The notes under the pieces: generated by a model
Database searches by the model: none
The model's input: only the letters and a program-made list of their open reading frames with translations
What the model was told of the DNA's origin: nothing
From: Mikania micrantha
Taxonomy: Eukaryota > Streptophyta > Magnoliopsida > Asterales > Asteraceae
Direction: 5' to 3'
Assembly: GCA_009363875.1 (NCBI GenBank)
Contig: CM018697.1
Span: forward strand, 47,323,484-47,387,483
DNA length: 64,000 nucleotides
In this document: piece by piece, positions 21,583 to 33,262 of the stretch
How positions within the stretch are numbered: position 1 is the stretch's first letter
Layout: every line of letters begins with the position of its first letter
Made by a program: the position numbers and the translations under genes

Positions 21583-24500
21583 TGTGACACCCGGCAATTT
21601 CAGGTGAATTGCGACTCTTACATTCTTTACATTTCACATTCATACTTGTTGCATTTCATTTAATTATGATTGATTAGATGAGTTGAACACAAATTACTGC
21701 GAGACGATAGTTCGTGGAGCTATCGAATCGTACATTGCACATTGGTTTTGGAAACCAAGTGTGGCAAACACAACACTAACGCAAAACAATAATTCGGGGA
21801 ATTATTGGATTGTGCATCACACGTTGATTAGGATTAATCAAGCGTGCAAACACTCCGTTAGACACGAACACAAACAATCATCGATAATTCGAGGAATTAC
21901 CGAAACACACACGAGTCTCACGAACGTTGGTGAACGTCAAACACATTGTGTATCACAACACTCGAAACTTCACGAAACAGTCACACAGTGAACTGGGAAG
22001 CTCAAACGAGTCCAAACGACACTCGAACGATGTTCTACAGTCGAGAAACGGGCGAGAATGGGCCCAGAACAGCAAAATAGGCATATTGGGCCTTACATAT
22101 GGGCCAGGCGGTACGCCTGACCCGAAGAACCCATCTCTGGCGATGCGCGCGAGAAGAAGAACTCAGCCGGACATATTTGCCATCCGCGCGTAACGCCTAG
22201 GACCATTAGCCTGCGTCAGGCGATACGCCTGACATGACCAGATCGCAAAATTAGATTTACACTCAACCTATCTCACTTTTAATCATTCTAATCCTATTCT
22301 CTCGGCCATAACACCTCTATCTCGAGTTCCTACCTCTGTTTCTTCATCATTTCACCAGAAAACTCCATTGATGAAGCTTTGAAGCTCCTAGGAAGCCATT
22401 GGAGCATAGAAGGAAGCTTGGAACTCATCACCATCAACACACCACCACTTGAAGCCACTAAGAGTTTATTTCCAGCCACCCTTGGAGCTGCCAAATCCCT
22501 GATTCAACTTCATTCCAGCGATCTAGAGCATCTAAGGTAGTTTTACTTTCTCCTTGATAGTTAGATCGAACATGCAATGGGTAAAAACCCACATGCATGA
22601 AGATCCACTCACATGCAAGCACCCACCCATCACATGCACGAATTTCTTGTGGTTTGAATCTGGGTTTGATGATATAAATGTGTTTCTTGATGATCTATGA
22701 TGTTTAGATTGAGTTTTATGAAGATCTAAAGTGATGGGTATGAACCTATATGCTTGAAATGATGATTTAAGACATTATAATGCCATGCATGTATGATCCA
22801 TGATGGTTAGAATGATTTTGAGTATATAGATATGTTTCTTGATAACATTGGATGATGATTTCATGAATAGATGATGTTAAAATGGTTTATTTATGATTAT
22901 TTCTATTTTTAGTAACTTTTGAGTTACAAGATGATGATGTAGTGAAAGTGGTGAGCATGCATGTGTATGAACATGTTATTTGGATGATATTATGATGATT
23001 AGAAACTTAAGAATGTAATTTTGAATGTGATTATAGTCACTTTTAACATGGTTACTATATTTAGTAACTTTTCGGGTCAAAATGTTGCTAGATGATGTTA
23101 TGGACCATGTTTGCATGTTTAAATGATGTTAGATTGGTTATTATGATGATTGGTGACATGAAAATTGGTTTAGAAATATTAAGATGGTCATTTTATGCAA
23201 AAACTACAAAGTTACTATTTATAGTAACTTTATTTTTACAAAAACCGATTTGTAAACATGATGTGTGATTCGAGCATGCTAAATGACTTATTATGTTGTA
23301 GTATGATGATTTGATACTAAGTTAGATGGTTTCTGATGTCACGAATGCTACAATTGGAAACTTTCCATTTTAGGAAACTTTTATGTGCAAACATGTTGTA
23401 AACGAATTATGTGACTCTGTATGATGATGTGCTATGTGTCAACATTATCACGTAGGACTAATGAGCATGCCAGAACTCTGAAATCAATATGCTTGTGAAC
23501 TTGCTATAAATGGTAAGTTGTCCATAGACGTGACTTGCGCGTTTTGCACACAACAAGCACTAACACGAATGTTTCACAATACACAACCAAAACATGGTTC
23601 ACCAACGGGTCGTTGACACACACGGTCAAACACGGTCAATGTAGACCAACACAGACAGACATGATCAACCGAGAGTTATTGATCACGTAACACAATCACT
23701 TACACGAACTCACGTGTAATATACGATATAGGTAGCCGGTGACTGACCACCCGACGACACAGGAGCTTACGCTTACATTTGTTCACCTCGCTAAGGTGAG
23801 TTCACGGCCCCTTTTTACATTTTCTACCTTTGGGGGAGAAAACATTGCATACAACTGTTTTTGAACAACTTACACACTTTTGGTTATTTTTGTACATGCT
23901 AATATCGTATATACATATGTGTGGCATTCATCCACAAACTGATAAGTCCTCATTAAACACACCTCGAACCGTTAATAGCGCGTTGCGCTCAGCGTGGTAA
24001 TTCTGAATAGTACTATTTGGGCCTGACAAGCCCCACTGTTGCGAGCCGTATGGCCACCCCGACTGGAGGTCGGAACAGTGCATAATTGACCAAACAACAT
24101 TTGCCATATCTTGGATGGATATGGCGGGAGGCAGCATGTTAGCTTCGGTTGCGAACCCGCATATGATATAACACATATTGACTAGCTATCAATTGATATT
24201 GCATTGTATTGAAAAATAGACCTGCATACATTTACTTTAAACATTTTGATGTTTACTGCTGATTACAAACCTGTGCTCTCACCAACCATTGTGTTGACCT
24301 TTTACTCGCATGTTTTCTCAGGTAACTAAGGCACACGCACCAGAAATAGGATGCTAGGCCGGAGTCGCATGCATCTGTATAAGTGTCGTAGTTTATCAAA
24401 CATTTATTATCATTTGGTTGTTATGTAATGTTAATCAGCTTTAATCGCTTCCGCAACTATTGTCACGTATCGTTTTGAAAACCATTTTGATTTAACGCTT

Positions 24501-24707
24501 CCGCAAACTATGAATGATTAAGCTGTTTTGTTAACTTGTACTTTATTTCCGCAACTCTGATATTACTAAACTGTTTTATCCAAATTACTGGATGTACGTA
24601 CGAAATCAGACATATAGGTCTCGCATGTTGTGTGACCGGAGACTGCGATCCTGACAATCTGCCGCCGCTCGCGCCCCGGAAGGGACGAGAATTCTCGGGG
24701 TGCGACA
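21583..24707 (+). repeat. Gypsy LTR3, complete (3125 bp)
   Basis: The LTR runs from TGTGACACCCGG to GGGGTGCGACA and closes the tandem array. It keeps ~167 bases (about 22628-22795) that LTR2 lacks, flanked by CCATC/CATGATGG-like microhomology. The AT palindrome recurs at 23208-23231. It is followed directly by H gag sequence. Confidence 0.9.
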
Positions 24708-25597
24708 GTAAGCTTAGTGGTCAAAAGAATTGTATGTTTCATAGTTGTAGGTTCAGCTGCAGTCACCATTCCCCGAATCTGGGGAATCAAACCCTTAATG
24801 TACTTCTCGACCAAAGTTGTTTCCACAGGAAACATATCGGGAAGTAAGAAAGTAAGTTCGTGAAACAGATCGGTATAAGCTAAACAATCAGCACCGATCA
24901 TTGAATGATTCCAGAATTCCTCCTAGAGTTTTTGAATTTCAGTAATTGGGAAGTATTCTGATCTAATCAGAATTTTAAAATCGTTCCAACCCATCGAGTC
25001 GACTGTAACTGTGCCCAAAGTCTTAGCCTGGGTATTCCACCAGGTTAAAGCTGAATCTTTCAAAGAACAGGCAGCATAAGACACCTTATGCTCCTCCAAA
25101 CACTGGTTGATTTTAAGTTTGGTTTCCATCTCCTCAATCCATCTTAAAAGACCAGCCGCTCTTTCCTTTCCTGTAAAAGTAGGAGGGTTGCAGGAAGCAA
25201 AATACTTATAAATACATCCCTGTCGTGATGGATCAGGAGCAGTTGTAGTTGTACCGGTGGTCTGATGAGTTTCGGTGTGTTCACCAGTAACATTTTGTTC
25301 TACATGACCCCCACCAGAACCCGAAGTATTGTGTTGCTGGTGTGACATTACGATACCAGCGGCAGATAGCTGTTATTTCACTATTCGTGCTATCATTTGT
25401 TCATTCAATACTGATCGACTGGGAGCTGTCGGTGGAACCGTGTTCTGGGTTTGGTCAACGTGTGGAACAGTGTTCATCTCCAGATTAATATGCGGATCCG
25501 GATTCGATTGTACGTTCATAAGCGGAACTTGTTCCGATTCAGGGTTAGCATTATTCCTGCCAGCTTTCTTGGCTGGTCGACCTCGTTTTAGAGCCAT
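24708..25597 (-). pseudogene. gag: H gag, N-terminal part (broken, interrupted)
   Basis: The frame starts at the ATG of MALKRGRPAKK (25597) and runs toward lower coordinates. The first ~75 residues are basic then polar. An in-frame TAA at 25373-25375 follows IARIVK. A His/Thr/Gly-rich stretch leads into the gag domain (PPTFTGKERAAGLLRWIEE, DSALTWWNTQ, GWNDFKILIRSEYFP). A second in-frame TAG at 24923-24925 follows EIQKL, after which the frame continues (EEFWNHSMIGADC … EKYIKGL). The protein is cut at 24708 by the array LTR. It is related to, but clearly different from, the gag of the array (LLRWIEKAESAF). Confidence 0.85.
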
Positions 25598-25599
25598 CG

Positions 25600-26535
25600 T
25601 TCTGCTCACATGCAGACGAACTCAGGTCAGTTCAAGAACAATAATTCAATCATATTCGGTTACACGGAAATTTATATTGAAGTGTGATTATAAAAACAAA
25701 GTATAACTACATTGACATAGTTCAGATATGTTCTCAATACACATAGATCACACAAATGTTCGTAGTTATACTCAATCCTGTTAATTCAAAAACATGTTAA
25801 AATATTTCACAGCTCATAGTATTCTGATATAATTATGTTATTACCCATGTTTTTGATATATTAACACACAGGACATTGATAAGTTCTCACGTTGATATGT
25901 TCTCACGTTGATATGTTCTCACAGTGATAAGTTCTCACAATGATATGTTCTCATACAGATATGTTCTCACACAGAATTGTTCACACAGTTCTGTGATACG
26001 TTGCCACACATGCAATAGATATGTTCTCACACAGAATTGTTGTCACAGTGATATGATACATTGCCATACTGGCAATAGATATGTTCTCACAGTTCTGATT
26101 ATAGTTCACACAGGTTTATTAGAAAGACATAGTTCACACATCACAAATGTAGCTCATTACACAGACAGATACACAAAAGTAACCATTTTATTAACACTAT
26201 CATAAAGTTTTGATACAATAGAGTGTTACTATTACATTCATACAAATAACAGCCTATCCGCCAACGATATATACAATGAGAAATCCCAAAAATGGAAGAT
26301 GTCCGATCAGACTTACCGTAGGAAATACGGTAAGCAAGCTAGCACAATAGCTATAGTAGCCAATACTATAGCTAAACATAAGAGTCTAGCCTCGATGCTC
26401 ATCATCCCGAGCATCCAAACCCACCCCTGCAGTCTCTCTCTCCAGAATGCAACTTGCTGCCAAAATACAACAACCAACGCCTGTCTCCACGTTCTATTAA
26501 GCCGCTCCTCCACGTTCGTTCTCCACGCCTGAGAG
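25600..26535 (-). other. H leader, gag-proximal part, with degenerate short repeats
   Basis: This is non-coding leader between the upstream ORF and gag. From about 25880 to 26110 (plus strand) the phrase GATATGTTCTCACA and related GTTCTCACA/GTTGCCACA pieces recur, forming a degenerate minisatellite that includes a repeated unit of ~76 bases. The remainder shows nothing I recognise. Confidence 0.6.
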
Positions 26536-27114
26536 TCAATTAAGATTCGCCTGCTCCATCAAAGTCAGGTGTGAAGTGAGGATCTCCAGTACGGTAGCAC
26601 GGGTATCCTCAATGGTAGTCTGGTGCTGGTGTAGGTCTTGTCTCAGGCTCTGCAGGTCTTGAGAGACCGGCTGCATCTGGGCCCGCAGCTCGGCTTGGTG
26701 GGAGGATTCTCCCACCTCATGAACAGTCTGAGGCTCATCCCGTGGAGCCATCTGGTGTCGTGGGGGTAGCCCCATGGTCTTGCGGGCCTGTCCCCGCATC
26801 CTCCTAAGTCCGTCCCAAGCAGGAACTCTCTGTGGGGACTGACTAAGCTGTCCCTCCGCTGCTATATCCTCAGCATGAGGCTGAGAGTGTCCGTGTGGTG
26901 CGGATTGTGCTGGTGGTGGTGGTAATGGTGATGGTGGTGGTGGTGGAGTAACAGATCTAGGACCTGATGGTGTGCGTGGTACTGCAGGTGTCGCCTGAGA
27001 GGCTGCAGACGAAACTTCGTCAGGATCGGAGTCTGGTCCTGCACTAGAACTCGGGGTATCATCCAACACAACATAAGGAAATCTCTGATAAATAACAATA
27101 TTTAATATGAACAA
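26536..27114 (-). CDS. Accessory leader ORF of H, 192 aa, proline-rich
   Basis: This uninterrupted ORF lies between primer site and gag on the minus strand. The N-terminus is hydrophobic-mixed, then comes an acidic/Ser segment (DDTPSSSAGPDSDPDE) and a proline block (TPPPPPSPLPPPP). An EVGESSHQAEL motif leads into a heptad-like, Gln/Leu-rich C-terminus (QDLQSLRQDLHQHQ) suggesting a coiled coil. A proline-rich stretch with EVGESS also occurs, from memory, in gag-associated proteins of other daisy-family gypsy elements, so it may be a split-off gag N-terminus. Its function is unknown. No other element in the window has a counterpart. The first ATG may not be the true start. Confidence 0.5.
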   Translation of the reverse strand: MFILNIVIYQRFPYVVLDDTPSSSAGPDSDPDEVSSAASQATPAVPRTPSGPRSVTPPPPPSPLPPPPAQSAPHGHSQPHAEDIAAEGQLSQSPQRVPAWDGLRRMRGQARKTMGLPPRHQMAPRDEPQTVHEVGESSHQAELRAQMQPVSQDLQSLRQDLHQHQTTIEDTRATVLEILTSHLTLMEQANLN

Positions 27115-27380
27115 GATATGATGCTTCTTCCTATCTCAAGACACTATTAGACTTTATAATTATTAATGTTCTGCTTGAATCAGATTAAACTAGAATGCAC
27201 ACTTGTCGCAAATTTCAGCTATGCTGGCCACTCATAACTGGAATTCATACCACCTGATTATCCTGGCTTAATTCAAAACAAGTTTTGTTCATTACTTATG
27301 TTCGGTGCTCTCTGTGTCACTATACGAGCCTATGGTTATAGTCTAGGTCTCTAAGTCAACCTAATTCTCTATAACTTGTG

Positions 27381-27395
27381 GCTCTGATACCACCC
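27381..27395 (-). promoter_or_regulatory. Primer binding site of H
   Basis: On the minus strand the LTR end (…GTGTGACA) is followed by GGG and then TGGTATCAGAGC, complementary to the initiator tRNA-Met 3' end. Confidence 0.88.
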
Positions 27396-29544
27396 TGTCA
27401 CACCCCTACCTCTCGTCACTAGTTAATGATGTCACTGAAACGGTCGCGGAAGCATAGTGGTGATGTCTCAGAGATGAGGGGTGACTTACTTGATCCGATA
27501 TCACAAGCACACATATTAACTTAAAAGAAATACATTACAACGATTTCGCAATCACAACCAACATTACATTATATAATCTAAGTTTATTACATTTATTTAA
27601 TTACAAATGCTTAAAGTGCTGCCTCACCGGGTGGTCACTGTCTCCCTGCAAAAAGGTTTAAATTTAAAACGTCAGCACAAAGCTGGTGAGATCATATAGT
27701 TCAAGTTCCACAATATGATATGATATGTAATTATAAGTTCTCAAAATGTTCTGTTCAAGATAATCATGGGACCCGTATCTAGTTCCTTTCGGACTGTTCT
27801 GTTCTTGTTCTATAAAGATACTACCCGTCGGTAAATATCTTGGTGCCTCATTGTCTTAATGTCTATTACGACACATTAAGAAGTTCTGGAAACAGATAAC
27901 AAACATTTACACCAAGGGGAGTTGCAAGCTCCCGGCAAATGGGTTGTCAGCCAATAGTACTATCAATGTTTTCTGTTCGGCCCCACATGGGTTCACTAGA
28001 TACAGTTCGGAAATGAGGACTTTTGATACTGTGATAGTGTTCTTGTTCTACAGGCAAAATCCCATGAAATCCACAAGTTCTCAACAATCACATGAAATCA
28101 CGCAGATAACAGTGATACATATCATATAGTTCTGAAAAGTTTTACAGCGCTACCCCGATGTTTAAAAAGAGTAAAAAAAGGGGTTGTACGAAACTCACCT
28201 GATAATATAGAGATAGCAGAATATCTCCCAAACTGATAATAAGGGGGTGATTCTACATTTATTTATATTTAATGAGTTATTTAGGCTTTAATTTACTAAT
28301 TAGATCTTTCTGAACGTTCAATGTCAAAGACATTGCTTTGAGAGTCATCAAACTGATATTAAATATTTAATTGGTTAGTTTTGATGTTGTATCATACAAT
28401 GTACGAGAATGTAGGAACCTACATTGGATTAGATTCCTAATACAAGGTTGATGACACTCTTGATTAATCAAAATAATCTAAGATTAACCAAATAGTTAAT
28501 GTTGTTGATTATAGTGCTAAAACAGTTTTTAGATGGTTTAATGGCTTAGGAATGATCAATTCTTGTTATTGATTACCCAAATATCATGAAATATCACAAT
28601 GTAGCATTAGGATAGGTGTAATAACCATGTTTAACAAACTAATCTGACTGTTATCATAAACATCAGATAATCATTCCAATGAGTATGTTAATGGTTGTGA
28701 TTAGTTTGAAACACTTGGATTCAACCTTACATTTCAAGGATCAATCAAACTAATCACCTACATTGTCATAATCAAATGGTTTAAACCATTATAATCACGG
28801 GTATGATTTCATGCAAACCGGGCATTACAACGGATCAAAACAAGGATTTAACCATTAAAACATCATGTTCTTTGTTTATAATAAATCCTAGCCATTATCT
28901 AGGCAATAATCAACAATCCTAACTATGTCATTACGTTCAAAATCAAGATCTAATCAATCATTATCAAACTAGATGGTTAAAACGAATCATTACCTAATCA
29001 GACGGATATCTGTGGTTAAAACAACGATCAGTACTTGTAGATATGATCCCTGGTACGATCTACGGCTTCTGATGGCTTCAAAATAGAGTTTGGATGGTAG
29101 TTTGGCCGGAAATTGCGTCTGGTAAGAGTGTGTGTTCGAGAGAGTTGAAGAACTTCAATTCTGCATGAAATCTGATTAAGAAGATCAAAGTTTTCCACCA
29201 CCTTATCTGTCACGTACCGCGACGAGAAGCCAAAGAAGGCTTCGCGTACCGCGAAGAAATCCGGGAATCTCAGATATTTTCATGTATCACGTACCGCGGA
29301 GAACCCTCATCCTAGTCTTCGTGTAGCGCGACGAGTCCAAAAGTTCAACACTTAGAAATTTTTCTTCGTTTTTCAATTCTAGGCAATCCAGGACTCCGTT
29401 TTGCACACGATTTTCTCCCACGTTCATCATTTCTCGCATACTATCGATCTGTAATAATTTCAATCACCAAATCAACGTGGATTTGTAGAACGACCAAATG
29501 TGATCCCGTCATCAATGACGTAATTCTCAACTACAATTGTCACA
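27396..29544 (-). repeat. H 5' LTR (2149 bp)
   Basis: On the minus strand the LTR starts TGTGACAATTG and ends GGGTGTGACA. The inner end is fixed by the primer site; the outer end is inferred from the TG…CA rule and the change to Sirevirus-like sequence. Near 29210-29340 it holds CG-rich motifs such as TTCGCG-TAC-CGCGAA. The rest is AT-rich and non-coding. Confidence 0.75.
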
Positions 29545-29559
29545 TGAAATCACTTAAAC

Positions 29560-30240
29560 TGCTAGCTCCAAGGACTTATACGCTGTCCGCAGCGACAGAT
29601 CCGGAGTCGTTTGATGGATGTATGATAAGGAGGAGCAGTTGTACCTGGTCAAACGGTTCAATGGCAAATTGGAGTATTTCAAAAGATACTGAGACTTCTT
29701 CTCTTCGCCAAAGATTGATCTTCGGAGCATCAACAACGCCATGTTATAAAATCTCTCCGAAGACAGTCAAGCAGCTCTCTTCACCAAATTTCTGAAGGAC
29801 TAGTGTTACTAAGACTTCCCTGTTATGAAGACAGCAAAAGCAAGAAGATTTGTTTCAAAGTACATACTGGATCCGGTCAAGAAACAACCTTGGGTCTATA
29901 CAAAATATCCACCACCCAAAATAGAGAAAACAGTCCCAATCCAGATGAGGGTTCCAATTCGCTTAAGAACTTCCACTTCTGGTACTTCAACGAAGTTACA
30001 TAAGGAGCAGTTATTGTGAGAGATAAGTCAGACGACTACATCATTCTAGATCCGATGGACTTGCTGAAGTTTGGGAAGGATGACATGATGGTGCTACGTC
30101 AGAACCCATACGCACCAATGGTGGATACGACCAAGAAGCGAAGCCATTCACTAGAGTTGTTGCATTGGCCACGTCACACAAGCTATATGCTAGGGCTGGT
30201 CCTCATTCAGCTACACTTGTCATCAATTGATTTCATAAAT
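29560..30240 (+). pseudogene. Decayed extra ORF of fragment I (C-terminal part)
   Basis: Several frames carry pieces that match, in order, the C-terminal domain of the S1 extra ORF. LYLVKRFNG answers CYVVKRVDG (S1 residue ~909). LRNFHFWYFNEVT answers NPYFKFWFYDERT. AVIVRDKSDDYIILDPMDL with DDMMVLRQNPY answers GIIVLKQEENWRVIRMLDP with DDIILLNSSQIY. Stops and frameshifts separate them, and the sequence after about 30170 no longer aligns. This shows that the ORF family is shared by a second, distant Sirevirus lineage. The alignment is by eye. Confidence 0.6.
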
Positions 30241-30252
30241 CTAGGGGGAGTT

Positions 30253-30611
30253 TGTAGAGGCAAACCAGAAAACAAAGAGTGACAAAATCAACTTGAGACA
30301 AGATAAAGACCAAGTTTTGACATTTTCAAGAACTTTGCATTTCGTATACTTGTAAATTTCGTGTACTTTTGATTTCGTGTACATAGGTTCGAGAACTCCT
30401 AGAGCAGTATATATGTAGACGCATTTTATACTATTCTAGGGTTGCAAATCCCGAGGCAGACTCTTCTAGACGTATTGAAGCAGTTTGTGTAAAGTTCACG
30501 TTTTTATAATAGAAATTAACCTTTCTATTACATTTCTCTCTTCAATCATGGATTCCCCACATCATAGAAGCATTTCGTGTTGATTCAGTCAATAAAGTTT
30601 GGATCTTTACA
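30253..30611 (+). repeat. 3' LTR of fragment I (~359 bp)
   Basis: It begins TGTAGAGGCAAACC two bases after AGGGGGAG and ends GGATCTTTACA. It shares with the other copia LTRs here a box ATGGATTCC-CAC near the 3' part. GAGTT (30612-30616) would be the target duplication. The right limit rests on TG…CA and on the switch to integrase sequence. Confidence 0.65.
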
Positions 30612-30744
30612 GAGTTAGGGACCTACAAAGAAAGATGAAACAATTGAGATCTTGAAGAAGTTTTTCACCTTGATCGAGAACCAGACAAATTTGAAAGTGA
30701 AGGTGATCAGAACAAACAATGGCATAGAGTTCAAAATCAAACTC
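30612..30744 (+). pseudogene. Copia integrase scrap J
   Basis: Frame 30619-30741 reads 41 codons including KKDETIEILKKFF, ENQTNLKVKVIR and TNNGIEFK. This matches the copia integrase core around the second catalytic Asp (usual RSDNGTEFK). Here the catalytic Asp is Asn (TNNG), so it is inactive. It is forward, too diverged to be part of C, D or F, and stops abruptly at the junction with reverse element C. It is probably the target that fragment I entered. Confidence 0.65.
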
Positions 30745-30751
30745 TTACTTC

Positions 30752-33262
30752 TCAATCAGACTGATCGATTTGTAAACCCAAAAAGAACTTGATGTCAGAC
30801 ATAGCACTCATCTCAAACTTCTCAATCATAACCTGCTTAAATTCTAAACACATCTGCTCATCGGTAGATCCGAAGATGATGTCATCCACATAGATCTGAA
30901 CAAGGAGAATGTCCTTGCCCTTTTCCCGATAAAACAGAGTTTTGTCTATCTGACCCCTATTGAACCCGTGTTCAATAAGGTGAGTCGAGAGGGTCTCATA
31001 CCAAGCTTGAGGAGCTTGATGAAGACCATACAGTGCTTTGTCGAGGATATAGACCTGATCCCGATGGATAGGATCCTCAAAGCCCGGTGGCTGACAAACG
31101 TACACTGTCTCCTTCAATGAACCATAAAGGAATGCAGACTTAACATCCAGTTGAAAGACTATAAACTTCCTGTGAGCAGCAAAAGATAAAAATAATCTTA
31201 TCGCTTCAAGCCGCGCCACTGGTGCAAAAACCTCATCATAATCAATTCCCTCTATCTGTTTGAACCCTTGAACAACCAAACGTGCCTTGTTTCGAACAAT
31301 CACGCCTCTATCGTCTCGCTTACACTTCAACACCCACCTGGTGCCAATCTTCTTTTCACCTTTTGGAAAATCTACTAAATGCCAAACTCCCAGTTTCTGA
31401 AACTGATTAAGCTCCTCTTGCATGGCCTCCACCCAGGCAGGCTCACGCAGGGCTTTAGTTACAGACTTAGGCTCAATCTGAGAAACGAATGCAGAATGCA
31501 TCCATAACTCTTGAGTCCCATGATTACGCTCCAGCTCGACATACAAACTCTCCTCGTTTGCAACTTGCCTTCACGTCTGTACTCCAACAGACGGGTCTCC
31601 AATGATTTGCTTCACAGGGTGATTCACATGTACTCTAGACACTGGCACTTGCAGGACTCCAACACCATGATCAAGATTTATGATATTCTGATCTTCATCT
31701 TGATCTTGAGAAATGGCATCTTCAAAAACATCCTGATCATCCTCCGATGACCAATCATCATTAACTTCTCCAAAAATGCCTTCCTCAGTTGAATGATTAT
31801 CATCAACCTGATGAGAAACTCCTTGATCTTCAGAATTTTGTAAATCATATAACATCTGCAAAGAAATTTCATCATCAGTAACAGTAGGAGACAAGTTAAA
31901 AGACTCGAAAAGTTTATCATAATCGAATAACCAATTTGGACCTTTGCCTTCTGGTATAGGTGTATGTCGTTGAACATCCACATTATACCAGAGTTCCACA
32001 ACACCCGTGCGTTTGTTAAACACACGTTAATTGGGAAGGCTATAGCCCAGAAAGAAACCTTCTTCAACCTTAGAGTTGAATTTAGCATCTTTCTTGAGCA
32101 TGGTACAAGGAGCCCCGAATGGTTCCAAGTGTTCCAAATTTGGGTTCCGATTCTGAAGAAGTTCATAACAAGTCTTGTTATGTCGTTTGACAATCAGCAC
32201 TCGGTTGAGAGTAAAACAGGCGGTCGCTACAGCTTCACTCCAGAAAGTAATGGGCAGCTTAGAATCATCAAGCATCGTCCGAGCAGACTCTATCAATGTA
32301 CGATTCTTCCTTTCAGCTACACCGTTCATTTGTGGTTCATACGGTGCACTAAATTGCTGCTGGATGCCCTTTGAATCACAGAATGCTTCCATGTTCTGAT
32401 TCTTAAATTCTGTCCCATTGTCTGATCGAACACGCCTAACCCTCAACTTGTACAAAGTCTGCAATCTGTTCACAAGCAACACAAAGTTTTCATAAGTTTC
32501 AGATTTAAATTTTAAGAACATAACCCATGAAAATCTAGAAAAATCATCGGTCACTACGAAACAATATGATTCACCCCCAATACTTTTCACATTAATCGGT
32601 CCAAACAGATCCATGTGAAGAAGTTCTAGAGGTTTATCAATAGAAAAAACAGTTTTAGTCTTATGTGACCTCCTTTTCTGTTTGCCTTTCTTACAAGAAA
32701 CACACACATCAGGTAATTTGAAATGTTTAACCGGTACACCATCAACCAATTGATTGTGTACGAGATGATTCATCTTTCTGATGTGTATATGACCCATTCT
32801 CCTGTGCCAAGACCGAGTATCTTGTTCTGTGGCCTTCGACACCAAACACGTCTCAACTTTATTAACTGTCTCCGCCTTCGCCATGTCCAACACATACAGA
32901 TCTTTACACCTGTCTGCAGTCATCAGAATCCAGTCATCAGGAATTTGAATTCTTTGTTTGAGCACATAGCATTTCTTCTCGTCAAACAAAACCTTGTAAC
33001 CTTTATCACTTATCTGAGACACACTCAAAAGATTATTAGTTAACTCTTTGTAGTAATTCACATTGTCAAAGGAAACTTTACGATTAGTCAAACTACCACT
33101 TCCGGTAATTTGACCACCTTTGTCACCTGCAAAGTTAACATAACATCCGTTCATCTCTCGAAAATCTTTCAACAAACTGATCTCTCCTGTCATATGCCGT
33201 GAACATCCACTATCAACAATCCATCGACTGTTGATATGGCTCATGAATGCCACCTGCACCAT
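30752..33262 (-). pseudogene. pol: Sirevirus C pol: protease, integrase, partial RT
   Basis: One frame runs from 33262 downward with two premature stops, TAA at 32024-32029 (AAA to TAA in LPNKRVFNK) and TGA at 31571-31573 (CGA to TGA). Domains in order: protease with VDSGCSRHMTG; the GAG_pre-integrase zinc finger (WHRRMGHIH … CVSCKKGK); and integrase with HMDLFGP, RSDNGTEF and NGVAERKNRT, giving D-D-E. Then come a hydrophilic linker and RT up to YVDDIIFGS and FFLGLQIDQSD. The frame is +1 relative to gag. RT truncation makes the copy non-functional. Confidence 0.88.

Larger units (their letters stand above)
7627..24707 (+). mobile_element. Tandem Ty3/gypsy chromovirus array (LTR-A-LTR-B-LTR)
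   Basis: Three forward LTR copies (the first partial) alternate with two nearly identical internal regions, each with primer site, gag-pol and polypurine tract. Such a 3-LTR, 2-body structure is the expected product of unequal recombination between LTRs of one element. The complete LTRs are 2958 and 3125 bp. Pol order is protease, RT, RNase H, integrase, then a chromodomain-like end, which fits a Tekay-like chromovirus. The right end (…GGTGCGACA at 24707) is followed by gag of the reverse element H, so the array is inserted there. The sequence GTAAG at 24708-24712 should be the target duplication. Confidence 0.88.
24708..29544 (-). mobile_element. Ty3/gypsy element H, 5' part (reverse)
   Basis: On the minus strand the order is 5' LTR (27396-29544), primer site, a 1.8-kb leader with its own ORF, and gag. 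Gag is cut by insertion of the gypsy array at 24708. The rest of H (pol, 3' LTR) should lie left of the window. H itself ends against Sirevirus-like sequence at 29545; TGAAA at 29545-29549 is the expected target duplication. Confidence 0.82.
29545..30611 (+). mobile_element. Sirevirus-like fragment I, 3' end
   Basis: This forward remnant consists of the decayed C-terminal part of an extra ORF, a polypurine tract (TAGGGGGAG, 30242-30250) and a 3' LTR. Its left end is cut by insertion of H. It is a lineage diverged from S1/C/D/F, since the LTR is shorter and only weakly similar. Confidence 0.72.

Noticed and set aside
29544..30282. Several small forward frames as separate genes
   Set aside because: They are pieces of one decayed extra ORF in shifting frames.
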